Below, in pieces: positions 1 through 11,559 of a DNA stretch of 64,000 nt. Below the pieces are notes generated by a model, which worked only from the letters and a program-made list of their open reading frames with translations, did not search any database and was not told where the DNA came from. The stretch's first letter is position 1. Each line of letters opens with the position of its first letter. The translations under genes and the position numbers were made by a program. This stretch comes from Dioscorea cayenensis subsp. rotundata. Its lineage: Eukaryota > Streptophyta > Magnoliopsida > Dioscoreales > Dioscoreaceae. The stretch covers positions 28,554,185 to 28,618,184 of the forward strand of contig NC_052471.1 in NCBI RefSeq assembly GCF_009730915.1, written 5' to 3'.

Positions 1-975
1 AGCCAATAAAATTAAATATGCTTAAATAATTACACCAGGAAGGTTTGCATTAAACACTAGCACATAAAAATTTTCCAAGTCCAATATCATAATAAACACA
101 TGTTCAAAGATATATGTATATATATATACTACTAACATGCCCATACAAACATTAACAGATAAACTCTATTTTAAAGTAATAATAAAGAAAACCAACTTTG
201 GAATGGAATTGTCAGAAATGGTTAAATTCTCAATGCAACAGGATTTAAAAACTTAAATGCATGCATACATTAATATATATATATATATACACACAATTAA
301 ACCTATATGATAACAATTCAAAAACCCAACCAAAACACTGGCCATAATATAAATCTTGCAGCAAGGAAACACATGAGTACAAGGTGAACTACACTAACAA
401 AATAAAACATGCTTTCAGGTTGCTACGCATGCTTACAAAAATCAAGAAGGATAAATAAAATCTTAATACAACAAGGTTGCAAGTTCACATCATGCTCAAA
501 GTTGCATCATGCACACATAAAAACCCAAGATAATAAAACACATCCATCACATGAAGAACAAACATTAGAAAACTTCTCAGACGCGACATGCTCAAAGAAA
601 TAAACAAAGCTTTAATCAAGACATAAAATGACAAACAACCCCACAAGGTCAAGCATTCAACACCAAAAACACCTACCTCTAAACTTGCTGGTGAAGAGAT
701 CCTCCAAAATCCAAGCTTCAAGAGAGAACAGAAATTGAAAATTCGGCCAAGGTGTTGAGTTGTTAACAAGGTGGAAAGAGCTTTAGAGAGAAGAATGGTT
801 TGGTTTTTAGACAAGCCTTTAAGAGCATCCCATAATCTCAATTATGAGCCTCGAATAATACATAATCAGGCAGACAAGATCCAGAATTTACGGGCAAAGA
901 GACAAAAGTGGGGCTCACTGACAAATAATTCTCAGTCAAACCAGTCAAAGCACTTCTCACTCAGCAAACATTACA
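1..975 (-). mobile_element. 3' LTR (partial) of a Ty3/gypsy element
   Basis: On the minus strand a purine run (GGGGGGAGTT, 985-976) lies just downstream of the chromodomain stop codon and is followed by TGTAATG from 975. That is the expected polypurine tract followed by an LTR start. The sequence below 975 has no recognisable gene and would be the LTR body. Its far end is not identified and may lie outside the window, so only the boundary at 975 is supported. A short (AT)n run sits near 272-290. Confidence 0.45.
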
Positions 976-1015
976 AACTCCCCCCTTAAATGGAGTTTAG
1001 TCCTCTAAACTCGCA

Positions 1016-1405
1016 TCAAGGGTCAGGGAACAACTCTGGAAAGCGATCCCTCAAGTCGGATTCTCGCTCCCAGGTGGCTTCATCACTGGAGCGGTTGCTC
1101 CATCTAACCTTGATGAATAGAATCACTCGGTTTCCTCACTGTTGCTCTTTGTAGGCCAGAAACTCCGCTGGTTGTTCTTCGTAAGACAGATTCTTCTGAA
1201 GCTCCACTGGTTCATGCTGAATGACATGCGATGGATCTGACAGATACTTCCTCAGCATAGAGATATGAAAGACATTGTGGACCTGAGCTAGATCTGGTGG
1301 TAAGGCCAAGCGATAAGCAACAGCTCCAACTCGCTCCAAAATCTCAAAAGGTCCGATGTAACACGGGTTGAGCTTCCCATGTTTTCCAAATCTCACAACG
1401 CCTTT
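1016..1405 (-). pseudogene. Ty3/gypsy chromovirus: integrase C-terminus and chromodomain fragment
   Basis: The minus-strand translation carries the integrase C-terminal signature of plant chromoviruses: KGVVRFGKHGKLNP, YIGPFEILERVG, VAYRLALPP, VHNVFHISMLRKY and DPSHVI in order. After a frame change near 1135 it continues into a chromodomain (KVRWSNRSSDEATWERESDL) and ends at TGA 1018-1016, one short step before the polypurine tract. The reading frame upstream of about 1405 no longer matches, so reverse transcriptase, RNase H and most of the integrase are missing. This is a truncated, frameshifted, non-functional end of an element running on the minus strand. The chromodomain is the module that targets such elements to chromatin marks. 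Confidence 0.85.
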
Positions 1406-2990
1406 CATCGATAAAAGTTTAAAATATTTAGCCAAAGGAAAGGAGCGCCACTCAACATTCCAGTCGAGGCAAAAAGGAATCCCCCGTACATTCAATATTT
1501 CAATATCATTCAATGCTACTATTTTCTTCCTAATTAAAATTTTAAGGTTGTAAAGATTCTATGAACAAAATTTTAAGCTTATGTGAACCATGCTCGTTTG
1601 ACAGGCATTAATTCAAGACTTACATAAATTAGATTTTTTTTTTTATTATTATTAAAATAAGCCAACCACGGTAAGGACACTAAAATTATAGAGTTAATCC
1701 TACAATATATTTGTACCTTACCCGTCTCCTCATAAGAGATTCCATGCCAATAGATTAAAAAATAGTTGGTAAAAAATAATTTTTCAATATTATACAATTT
1801 TATCTAAAAAACTTAACAATAGTTGATGTCTTATGAAATGAAGTTTTAATTATTGTATAAATTTTTATTTCATTTTTTTTAAAAACATATTGCTTAAAAA
1901 TGTCATTATCTAGCTAATTATAATGTATTTGACAATTACCTTTTTCTTTAATGAAAAAAAAATTATAAACTTATAAATGAATTATAATATGTCCACATCA
2001 ATAATTCTTACTTGGTCACTCTATTAACACTGGTTGGATAAACACCTCTTTGGAAAACAAAATTATCAAATACATTTACCCAACAATTCATTTTAAACAT
2101 CACATAACAATAGAGTCACCACTTGTGATAGTAAGACATTTAACTCCCATTTGGAAGGCCACTCTATTAAAATAGAGTGTATGTGATGGCTTGTTCAACA
2201 ACAACAACATCGTACACATGACAATAAAGAAACATTTAAACCATTTATTTTATTTACCACATAACACACCCAACAATTTTTGGTTAATTCACCAGGTGCA
2301 GACTAGAATTTTCCTAAACTTGTAATGCTATAACTAATCAGATTACCCTCAAAACATAGCCAATGGTGATCTATGAAATAGTTAAACAAAGTTCTTCAGT
2401 TTGGCACTGATGAAAGTGTGTTAGTCTTATGGCACGATGCGCAAGCTGGACTCTTAGTCAAATTGGCACTTTGATTACTCTATTAGCTTCATTCTAATTT
2501 GATATACGACAACTATGATGTAATCATTATTCAAGCACAGGTATAGATGCAGTTGCTCCAAACAAATTTTGCTCCTAGGCAAGAAATGAAATACAGACCT
2601 TATTGCAGTTTATTCTAGAACAATACACAATTTTTTTTTAAAAAAAAAAAAAAGCCTTATGGTTTTATGCACAAATTTATTAAACATAAATAAGTATATA
2701 ATAAAAACTATCATTCATTGGAGAGGTAAATTTGATGCAACATGCATGAAAGCCATTCAGAAATTCAGCATGATGTCTTTGTTTTCAAGGCAAGATAGGT
2801 ACAATAACACTGTTGTTACACAGCCATGCAGAAATTTATATGAATCCACAAGAAGGGAAGCACAAATATGATGACATAGCAAGCACTATATAGGGCAATT
2901 TAGATGCTGTAAAAATTCCATGACAAGCATAGTTGAGAGTTTGTTTTTGAGATCTTAAAGGGCTAGATACTATGGATTCACAGTGAACGG
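1406..2990. other. AT-rich intergenic stretch
   Basis: No coding frame, RNA gene or transposon terminus that I can support. It contains a T-run followed by an A-run at about 2632-2654. The last 100-200 bases before 2996 are probably the 3' UTR and polyadenylation region of the minus-strand SNARE gene. Confidence 0.5.
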
Positions 2991-2995
2991 AGATC

Positions 2996-5900
2996 CTACT
3001 TGGTCAGGTAGTAGACAAGCAAGAAGACAGCCACGAAAGATGCCACTAGAGTTGCCATCCTGCGGCTCGATTTGGTCTCAAACACCTGGTCAGGAAAAAA
3101 TAGTCTATTAGTGGGATAGTAGCTAAGGAGAGCTTGTAGAAGTAATTTCAAACTTACCATTTTGAATCGATCCATTGTTCCAGAAAGGATTCCCCTTGAT
3201 GAATCCATATCATTGCCCTAAATCCACAAGAATGATAAAAATTTACTTTAGGCATATTTATGCTTTTCCAAGTACATGCATGGAAGAGGGAGAAAGGATT
3301 CCCCTTGATGAATCCATATCATTGCCCTAAATCCACAAGAATGATAAAAATTTACTTTAGCCATATTTATGCTTTTCCAAGCACATGCATGGAAGGGAAG
3401 GGAAGGGAAGAGGGGGTTTACCATTCTGTCCAGCATACGGTTGTGACTATCCACCTCCTCATGTATATCACCTGTCAACTGTGAGAACATAACATGTCAA
3501 CAAGGATTACAATAGAATACTCTGACAAAATGAAACAAAATCAATCTCCGGATGAAAACATGCTTACTCCTTATGATAAATAAGAACGGAAATCATCACA
3601 AATTTCAGGATGTAAAATTGTTCAACAACCTGAGCTCATTAAGCTTCAATCTGAGCCGTTCAAATATAAACTTAATAGCTGAAGTCCCAAAGAGTTATTT
3701 TGATAAATCAGTTTAGGCCCACTAAACAGGACACATGAGATGAAAAATTCCACACTTTTTCATGAAATAAAAACCACAGATATGTTTGGTCAAGATTCGC
3801 AATAGCTGGTAAGAAACTGAAATTTTGTCCAGATATTCATCTATTATATTAATGTGGAACTATGGCAGACTAACCACATTATCTCAAACATACTATTAAA
3901 AAATCATTACTTCAGTAATTGCATATCAAGCTTTCAAAACAAACTGATTGCTGATTAAAACTTGCAAAAATCTTGGTCAGACATTTAAGAACCAATTTTA
4001 CTCTGAACTTGTGCCATTTTATTCCAAATTAACATTTCATAATTCCTACACAATTGAATAAAATTGCAATGTAGATAAAAACTTGAAAGCTAAGAGCATG
4101 GGACCAAAAGTGGTACGTATTCAAGTATCTTCATGAAAAAATCAATAAACAATATGAATTATCTTTGTACAACATAATATCCTTATGCACCCATTTCACA
4201 TGTTAGGCATAGCTCATGTGTTTGGCAGCTCCCTATAAAATGTCACATGACTCGAGACAAATTCCAAGATGGTTCTTCTATAATAAAATGCCTTCCTTAG
4301 GTTTATCTATCTTCCTAGAATGTTATCAACCAACTTTTATCTTGTAAACCGGCAACTAACCTATTACCCTTTCCATTTCGACATTATGGTGATATAAATC
4401 CAACAATATCACTTCCAAATCTGTGGAAAAATACTTTTGAGCTTGGCTCTAAAGAACAAAATTTACTACTCAAGTACCAAAGGTGATTAGTCCATAAGAC
4501 AGCAGGCGAGATCATCTGTATGCACGCACAATAAATACTTGACAAGTCAAGAACTTTCTGTCCTGACCCAGATGCTGAACAACCTACATTAACAAATCCA
4601 TAGAAAAGTCCTACATGATCTAGTCAGCACTAAAAGGATCTATAAACTTTAATCGGGTATGGCATCAACTTATGAAGCTCATCACTCTTTAACATGCATT
4701 GTCCATAAAAGACTTTCCCATGCAAAATTTGAATCCACCTAATATAAATGCAATTCCATTAATAAAGAAAAGTCAAAAAGCAATATAGTTTACCGCTAGG
4801 ATATCTTACATTTGCAGTTGGGTGGGAGCTAAATTTAAAAAATCATAATGAATATTGATTGAAAGTTTAGCAATTGTGGTGGTCCAGTACCGAATGTGAA
4901 ACTTCAAGCCAATATAGTGACCTTGGCAAATTTGACACAAAGCATAGAAGAATACTCAATCTCCAGAATCTATAAAGGATGAGGAAACTACACTGAGCAA
5001 TTCACCCAATAATAATTGCTAGTAATTCCATTATTAAATGATAAAATCATACAAATAGGTAAAGCTACTGAAAATAGCACAGAAGTTAACTTCAATTCCA
5101 ACTGAAAGTCATGATTTTCTTGTTTACACTAGGAAACTAAAATAATGTCTGCACATAAAAATACAAATAAAGAAAAGTGATGTACAAAACTTAGCAGTTT
5201 TATTGTCGCGCCTAAAGGTGACTAAAAAATAGTTGAAAAAACAATTCCATGAGGCAAACTAATTTAAAGAATTTCTACACTCATTCTCTACAAAGCCATT
5301 AATCAAAACACATTTATTTGCATGACTCAACCGCAGAAATAATGACTTACTCTCTTAAGAACATTGACTCGATCTTGGAGCCCATCAATAGCTCTCTCAT
5401 TTTCATGCTCATCTATTTCATGAGAAGAATAGGATGAGGCTCTGACCCCACCTTCTTCAATGCCATCGAATAAAGCAGCTCTGCCATTACGGTAGTCCCT
5501 GCAAATATTCAAATCACATGTAAGTAATAGAAGAGTTTATGGTGAATAACAATACTGACACAGACTATCACATCCCACCCAAAGAAAATTTCATATTTTT
5601 ATCAGAAACTCCATCCATGCAAGTCAAACAGAAGAATCGTCCCATAAGATTCCAGTTAGAAAATTCAAGCCATGATTGTCCACACTTGAGTGACATTTTG
5701 ATCAATTAATAAAATATATAAATCACAACATGCCTCGCATTTTCTAGTTGGGGAAACACAATAACAACAACAATGTATTAGAATAGTGGAAATTAAACAT
5801 CCACTAGTGAATAAGCTATGCATCTGATATTGACACAAGCAACCCATCTATTAACAGTCCCTATTGATCAACATAACTAGCAAAACATCTTCAATACCAA

Positions 5901-6070
5901 GAAAAACAAAATCACAAATTGCAACATTAATCAAAGACTTGGTAAGATCATAAAAGACAAATGGCTAATACATCGCAAAAAAAATAATAAACAAAAAAAC
6001 TAAAATCAAGAATTCCCATTCAAAAAACAGAAAAATGGAGAGATTTGGGAACCAACCTTCTCGAATTCAT
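2996..6070 (-). CDS. BET11/BET12: Bet1-like SNARE (BS14/BET11-BET12 family), 122 aa, five coding exons
   Basis: Coding exons on the minus strand: 6070-6057, 5498-5351, 3478-3422, 3217-3158, 3085-2996. Every junction is GT..AG, the sum is 369 nt, and this gives 122 residues plus TAG, the usual length of plant Bet1-like proteins. The protein starts MNSRRDYRNGRAALFDG and has a single SNARE heptad domain at about residues 35-92 (NERAIDGLQDRVNVLKR, LTGDIHEEVDSHNRMLDRM, then the exon-4 segment). A C-terminal membrane anchor follows (ATLVASFVAVFLLVYYLT). Known role of the family: Qc-type SNARE in vesicle fusion between ER and Golgi, cytosolic domain outward. The position aligned with the central-layer Gln of animal and yeast Bet1 reads His here (DSHN). 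The start was chosen because the 14-nt first exon supplies the first bases of Arg5 in phase. A duplication in intron 3 copies the exon-4 acceptor. The gene looks functional. Confidence 0.93.
3186..3400. repeat. 109-bp-offset tandem duplication across the SNARE intron 3/exon 4 junction
   Basis: Bases 3186-3290 and 3295-3399 are near-identical, offset by 109 nt, differing at a few positions (for example ggcatat versus ccatat). On the minus strand each copy contains the TTTAG acceptor and the first half of exon 4. The gene-proximal copy (3186-3290) is followed by the rest of exon 4. The other copy, met first by the transcript, is not. A GGGAA simple repeat lies at its edge (3390-3412). Confidence 0.95.
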
Positions 6071-6420
6071 CACTAAACCTAATCCAGAAACCCTCCAAGA
6101 TCCAACAAGCTCGTTCTGCGAAGAAAAACAAGAGGATTAGGTTATTCTGGGTTAGAATTCCATCGGATGAACAATTGAATCCTAAGAACAGAATCAAAGC
6201 TGTTGAAGAGCACCGATTCAAATCAAATCACAAGAAACATTCACCCCAATCAGCGATCCAGGATCTAAAACATTGGAATAGAAACCAAAACAATGAAGAA
6301 ACAAACCTGGAATTGGAGCTCAGGGCGAGTTCTAGGGTTAGGGTTTTGAAGAGATCTCGCGGAGACGAACACGATTCACCCGCGGAGAAGGAAAAAAGAG
6401 GGAAGAAATACAACGCAAGA
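6057..6420 (-). promoter_or_regulatory. SNARE 5' UTR with a probable intron and a double telobox
   Basis: On the minus strand a donor (CCAG|GTTTGT, exon end 6307) and an acceptor (TTCTTCGCAG, exon start 6115) define a plausible 5' UTR intron at 6306-6116. Upstream of the donor, at 6346-6332, the minus strand reads AAACCCTAACCCTAG. This is two overlapping telobox motifs, a plant 5'-region element enriched in translation and housekeeping genes. The splice calls are by inspection only. Confidence 0.6.
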
Positions 6421-6429
6421 GAGTTTGGT

Positions 6430-7563
6430 AATTAATCACTTGATATTTTTCATATTGCACCCTAAACATGTTAGTATTTGTTTTGTTTGGTTGGTTTGCA
6501 ATTATATATTTTTGCAGGGTACATATATAATTTTTCTACACTAATTTTTATACAAAAATAAAATAAATTAGAAATGATTAAGTAAAAGAATTAAATATTT
6601 ATTTAAATTCTTCAATTGAAAAAAAAATTATTATTATATATGCATCATTTGAAAATATTTGTTTTGTTCATGGTGTCACTCATTTAAATGAATTATTTAT
6701 TTTTAAAAAAAAAGATAAATCACTATTTATTAAAGTGAAAAATGGCAAGGACAAAATCACAAAACATAAAATAAATAAAATGTAAAATTACCAGTTTAGT
6801 CCATCTAATTGTATGGTTTTAGTCCTTTGAATCTCTTTATTATTTTTTGGGCCTATTGTGTCCCTCTGTTATCTAAAATTGGAGATCTCACTTTCTTGCA
6901 GAGGTCTTGATCCGTGAAGCCAGCCCTTCATCGCCCCAGGAAGGTATTTTTCTATTCTCATTTCTTGGTATTGAGTAATTGACTTATTATTGGTGACAGA
7001 TTTTGATATTGAGTAATTGCTTTGTAATTGGCGACAAATCTTAGTATTGAGTAAATGCCTTGTAGTTGGTGACGAATCTCATTTGTCATTATATTTTCCT
7101 TCATGTTCTGTGCATGAATTTAATTAATCGATTTTACTGAAGTTTTGTGATGATGTGTTCACTCTAATGTGGGATTTGTTTTAGTTCTACCAGACATTCA
7201 GAGATGGGACAAATATTATATTTTTTTCCTTTATGTTTTGTGTTTGAATCTAATAAATCTACTTTGTTTTGTGAATAATGTGGGGTTTATTTTAGTACTA
7301 CCATATATTCAGAGATGGGGACAAGTCATATGTGTCATATTATATTTTTGTCTTCTATATTTTGTGTTTAAATGTAATTGGTCCATAGTTTTGTGAGGAT
7401 GTATTTGACTAATACTGGGGTTTAGTTTAGTTCTGTAAGACGATCAAAATGGAAATACTTAGAAAATGCTTTGTTAGGATCCTCTTTCATTTGCAACCAT
7501 GTAATGTACTTTATGACGTCCCTATTTTTTAAAACTAGTTCAATGCACCTACCCATGAATCTA
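6430..7563. other. Intergenic DNA with degenerate ~120-bp tandem repeats
   Basis: AT-rich with no supported gene. From about 7165 to 7450 a unit recurs with the pattern GGGATTTGTTTTAGTTCTACCA, then CAGAGATGGGACAA, then a T-rich stretch ending in TTTTGTG. There are three decayed copies, beginning near 7168, 7281 and 7417. The stretch just before 7564 is the left flank of the copia insertion and probably belongs to the MULE that resumes after 11764, but I could not read a transposase frame in it. Confidence 0.5.
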
Positions 7564-7568
7564 TAATG

Positions 7569-7736
7569 TGAAGACATAAAGAGACAGAGGCATGAAGACA
7601 GAGAAACAGAGGCTAAAGATCTCATATTAGCATTTCTAAGAAAAAAGAATACACATAAGGGTTTTTTATATAGCTACTAACATAATAATATATGCTAATA
7701 TATCCTTATATACTAACATAATAATATATGCTAATA
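7569..7736 (-). repeat. 3' LTR of the copia element (168 bp)
   Basis: Matches the right LTR closely from TGAAGACATAAAGAG onward (plus strand). It carries two copies of a ~36-bp AT-rich tandem unit (TACTAACATAATAATATATG and following), whereas the other LTR carries three. The boundary at 7736/7737 is fixed by the adjacent polypurine tract and by the TSD. Confidence 0.9.
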
Positions 7737-7748
7737 TCCCCCCTCAAA
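7737..7748 (-). other. Polypurine tract of the copia element
   Basis: Minus strand TTTGAGGGGGGA immediately 5' of the 3' LTR. This is the standard plus-strand primer site for reverse transcription. Confidence 0.88.
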
Positions 7749-7749
7749 C

Positions 7750-9153
7750 TCACGATGCGACAGCGATAAGCATCGAGAGTTTGTCAAATAAGAAACGGAA
7801 GCGCGAAGCCGAGTGTGCTTTTGTAAAAATATCAACAATTTGGAGAGAAGAAGGAACAAATGGCAATGTGATGGTGACAAACTGACTAACCACTTCAACA
7901 GCATGCGCAATCTCAGGGCGAGTCACAGTAAGATAAACCAAGCTACCAACAACAGTACGATAAAGACTAGAATCTGCCAAAGGAGTACCATCCGACGGAG
8001 AGTATCTAGCATTAGTCTCAAGGGAAGTATCAACGGTCCGACTATCAGTGAGTCGAGCACGCTCAAACAGATCAGCTATATACTTTGATTGAGATAAAAG
8101 ATAGCCTTTCAAGGAATAGGCAACCTCAATTCCCAAAAAATAACGTAGCATACCTAGGTCTTTCATAGCAAAGTAACGTGGCAATTCAGACTTCAAAGAG
8201 TTAATTCCATCACAATCATCACCAGTAATAATCATGTCATCAACATACAAAGATAATAGAATACGACCTGCCATTGTACACTTTACAAATAATGCCGAAT
8301 CATGGTGACTAGGAAGAAAGCCAAGCGAAGTAATCACAATGGAAAACTTCTCAAACCAGGCACATGGTGATTGTTTAAGACCGTGAAGAGCTTTACGAAG
8401 CCTGCAAACTTCACCTGACTGGTGTGCAACACCATGAGGAGGCATTATATAAACTTCTTCATGAAGATCGCCATTCAAGAAAGCATTCTTGACATCCATC
8501 TGAGATATTCTCCATTGGTAAATGGAAGCAACAGTAATCAAAGTACGAATAGTCGTCATTTTAGCAACAGGAGCAAAAGTTTCTTCATAGTCCATACCAT
8601 ACTCTTGGGAGTAGCCTTTAGCAACAAGTCGGGCCTTGTACCATTCAATGGGTCCGTCGGATTTGGTTTTAATCTTGTATACCCAACGAGAACCAATGGC
8701 ATGTTTTTCGGGCTGTAGCGGAACCAAATCCCATGTATGAATCTGGTGTAGAGCAATAAGTTCCTCAGCCATAGTAGTCTGCCAAAGAGGATCACGAACT
8801 GCCTCTCTGTAGGATGAAGGCTCAGAAAAATGATGAATAGATGCAACAAAAGAAGCAAAGGAGGCAGAATAGGATGAATACTCAAAGTCAGGTAGTTTAG
8901 TGGACTTACGGATACGAGTGGACTGACGTAGAGGAGGATTATCCACAATCTCATCCGGTAACTGGGTGGTCATAGGAGTAGGGATATGAGAGGTGGATGT
9001 CTCATGAACCAAAGTATCAGACAGAGCTTCAGTGGGGTCGATATCGAAGGGATCAATACAAACAAGATTTGATTGTGTCAGATGATGTGAACTAGCAGGA
9101 ACAGAAAAGAAGGGTATATACTCTAAAAACACAACATGACGCGAGACATACAA
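7750..9153 (-). pseudogene. copia pol: reverse transcriptase with truncated RNase H
   Basis: Open on the minus strand for 467 codons. RT motifs are visible in order: WQTTMAEELIALHQIHTW, GSRWVYKIK, YKARLVAKGYSQ, DYEETFAPVAKM, QMDVKNAFLNGDL and the catalytic YVDDMIITGDD, then KDLGMLRYFLGIE and the LYRTVVGSLVYLT block. After VVSQFV the frame jumps straight to SSLQIVDIFTKAHS, the pol C-terminus. The middle of RNase H, with its acidic catalytic residues and the AEAEY-type motif, is therefore deleted. RT may be intact but the element cannot complete replication by itself. Confidence 0.92.
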
Positions 9154-9169
9154 TTTTTAACTAACTGGA

Positions 9170-10413
9170 TCAAAATAATGATATCCCTTTTGACCAACAC
9201 CATAACCCAAAAAGACACAAAGCAGATCGAGGAGACAATTTACTACGCTCAGCATGAGGTCGTAGAACAAAACAAGTACAACCAAAGACACGCAATGAGG
9301 AATAATCAGGTGAATGACCATAAAACTTCTCAAAAGGAGACAAACTTGAATTATGAGAGATTGGAATTCTGTTGATTACATGAGCAGCGGTAAGGACCGC
9401 TTCCCCCCAAAACGCACTAGGAACCTCGGCTGACAACAAGAATGAACGAGTTGTTTCGACTAGATGGCGATGTTTCTTTTCAGCAGCACTGTTTTGTTAG
9501 AAGTGTCTGTACACAAGGTTTGGTGGATAGTCCCATCAGAAGCAAGTAACTGAGAAAATTCATTAGAAGTGTATTCACCCCCCAAATCACACCGAAAGCA
9601 TTTATTGACAAATGAGCATTGGGTCTTCACAAGGGCTCGAAAGTTACTGAATATGGTAAGAAAATTCAGACCTACATTTTATAAGATAAACCCAAGTATA
9701 ACGAGTGAAATCATCAATAAACAAAACATAATATCTAGATCCCCTTTGGTGAGTACCGGAGAGGGTCCCCATACATCAGAATGCACAAGATCAAATGGTG
9801 CAACGGAAAGAGAAATACTTTGATAAAAAGGCAAGGCTGAAAATTTAGCTAATTTACAACTATTAGAATCAGAAATATCATGACTGTCCAAATGACCTAA
9901 AGCTCTAGTAGAAGCTAAAAACTTTAAACGAGACGCAGAAACATGACTCAAACGAGAATGCCAAAGATAAAAATTAGAAGATGAATGACTGAAATGAAAA
10001 GATGACAAATCCACACTGGAGGCAGCAACATCTAATACTTTGAGCTCATCTAATATGTAGAGTCCCCCATCCCTACGGCCTGTCCTAATCACCTTCTGAG
10101 AGTGCGGGTCCTGAACATAACAATTGGTAGAAGTAAAAAGAACTGAGAAACCAGAATCACATAATTGGCCAACAAATGCGAGATTTAAAGTTAGACTAGG
10201 AATATGGTATACATCTGAGAGAGATAAACGGGATGTGCGGACAGCACCAACGCCGGCCAATGGAATTGAGGTACCATCGGCAGTCATGACAGACAAAGAT
10301 GGAGCAGAATTAACATACACAAAGGAATCAATATCATGAGACATATGATGAGAAGCTCCTAAATCCAAGATCCATAACGAAGAGGATGTACCTGAGATAC
10401 CACATAAAGACAA
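9170..10413 (-). pseudogene. copia pol: protease, GAG-pre-integrase and integrase remnants
   Basis: The frame from 10413 to 9679 begins at the protease, where the usual D-S-G triad reads D-L-G (WILDLGASHHMS). The GAG-pre-integrase motif (LWHSRLSHVS) and the start of the integrase core (APFDLVHSDVWGPSP) follow. A second frame, 9439-9170, holds the end of the core (PSAFWGEAVLTAAHVINRIP, LRVFGCTCFV). The two lie in different frames with a break between 9440 and 9680, so the integrase is not continuous. Confidence 0.88.
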
Positions 10414-10419
10414 ACCTTT

Positions 10420-11388
10420 TTAGGAGGAGGCCGACATGGCATGAAGCTGAGAAGCAAGGAATTGTTGTAACTGCTCAAACATATAAGGATCCAAAGAAGG
10501 GGCAGCAACTGCATTGTTGGACAGAGGTGGACGATACGTCCATGGAGCAATCTGCGGCGGGCGTTGTTGTTGCGGTGGTCGTCGTTGTTGTTGTTGTTGT
10601 TGTTGTTGTTGAAGTTTGCCTTTACTCAGCAGTTTTGGACACTGAGCCTTCCAATGACCCTTCTGCTTGCAAAAACCATATTTATCCTGAGAGACTTTAG
10701 TAGATGTTCTATTTTGGTTGCTAGGTGGTGATTGGTGTGGGGCAGCGAAGACAGTTGGAGTCGTAGGTGTGACAGACCCCTTATCTGACTTAGACTTGAG
10801 CCGAATTTCTTCTGCTAGCAGTTCATTAACCACGGAATCAACAGATGGAAGAGGAGAATGATGTAGAATTGTCCCACGCAATCCCTCGAAATCATTCCGA
10901 AGGGCCATCAGAAACTATACCAAACGTTGTTCTTCTTTGGAACAATATACGGGTCAAATCCTCGCAGCGTTGTAGACTTAGTGAGAGCCAACTGATCCCA
11001 GAGATTAGACATGGCAGAATAGAACTCTTGGATACTCATATCATTCTGCTGAAGTGCATGAATATCTGTCTCTAACTGATATTGCTTGGCGAAATTAGAT
11101 TGTGTGTACAATCTAGCCAGATGATCCCAGACCTCTTTTGTCGTCTCGTACTTAGCCAATTGAACACTAATGGGGTGGATAGCCGAATTGTTGATCCATG
11201 TGATAATCTTCGAATTATCAGCCTCCTAGGTGTCAACCAAGGCCGCATATATTATTATGTTAGTATATAAGGATATATTAGCATATATTATTATGTTAGT
11301 AGCTATATAAAAACCCCTTATGTGTATTCTTTTTACCATCCAACTGAACACTAATCGACTGAAGCAAATCATCCTTACGACTAGCCAT
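10420..11388 (-). pseudogene. copia gag, interrupted by an inverted LTR piece
   Basis: Gag starts at ATG 11388-11386 (MASRKDDLLQSISVQLDG). It is cut at about 11335 and resumes near 11230 (KIITWINNSAIHPISVQLAK, then WDHLARLYTQ). Near 10915 the frame shifts and a CAG-to-TAG change falls inside the expected EQRLVQFLMAL block. The last part (MALRNDFEGLRG..) has a zinc knuckle that reads YGFCKQKGHWKAQC, so the first Cys of the CCHC set is a Tyr. A Gln run encoded by CAA/CAG repeats follows (about 10580-10610). Confidence 0.88.
11245..11334 (+). repeat. Inverted LTR fragment inside gag
   Basis: The plus strand here (GCATATATTATTATGTTAG, then the TATATAAAAACCCCTTATG segment) matches the minus-strand sequence of the flanking LTRs over about 90 nt. 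The piece is therefore in the opposite orientation to both LTRs. It replaces the part of gag that normally lies between VQLDG and the KIITWI segment. Confidence 0.88.
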
Positions 11389-11547
11389 GATGAAAAAGAC
11401 ACAAATATGAAATCCCCAAATCAATAGAAATCGAAAAAAAAAAACAAAAAACTCTGAATTGACAGGATCCAGTCAAACAAACGTGAGCAAAGACAAATCA
11501 AAGGGAAGATTTCTTCAATCAAGCAAAGAGAAGAATCCATTAACCTG

Positions 11548-11559
11548 TCTCTGATACCA
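11548..11559 (-). other. Primer-binding site (initiator tRNA-Met type)
   Basis: Minus strand TGGTATCAGAGA directly after the CTTCA end of the 5' LTR, matching the TGGTATCAGAG core used by most plant copia elements. Confidence 0.9.

Noticed and set aside
7813..10700. Several plus-strand open frames opposite the copia element
   Set aside because: They mirror the minus-strand gag-pol frames, which carry the real motifs.
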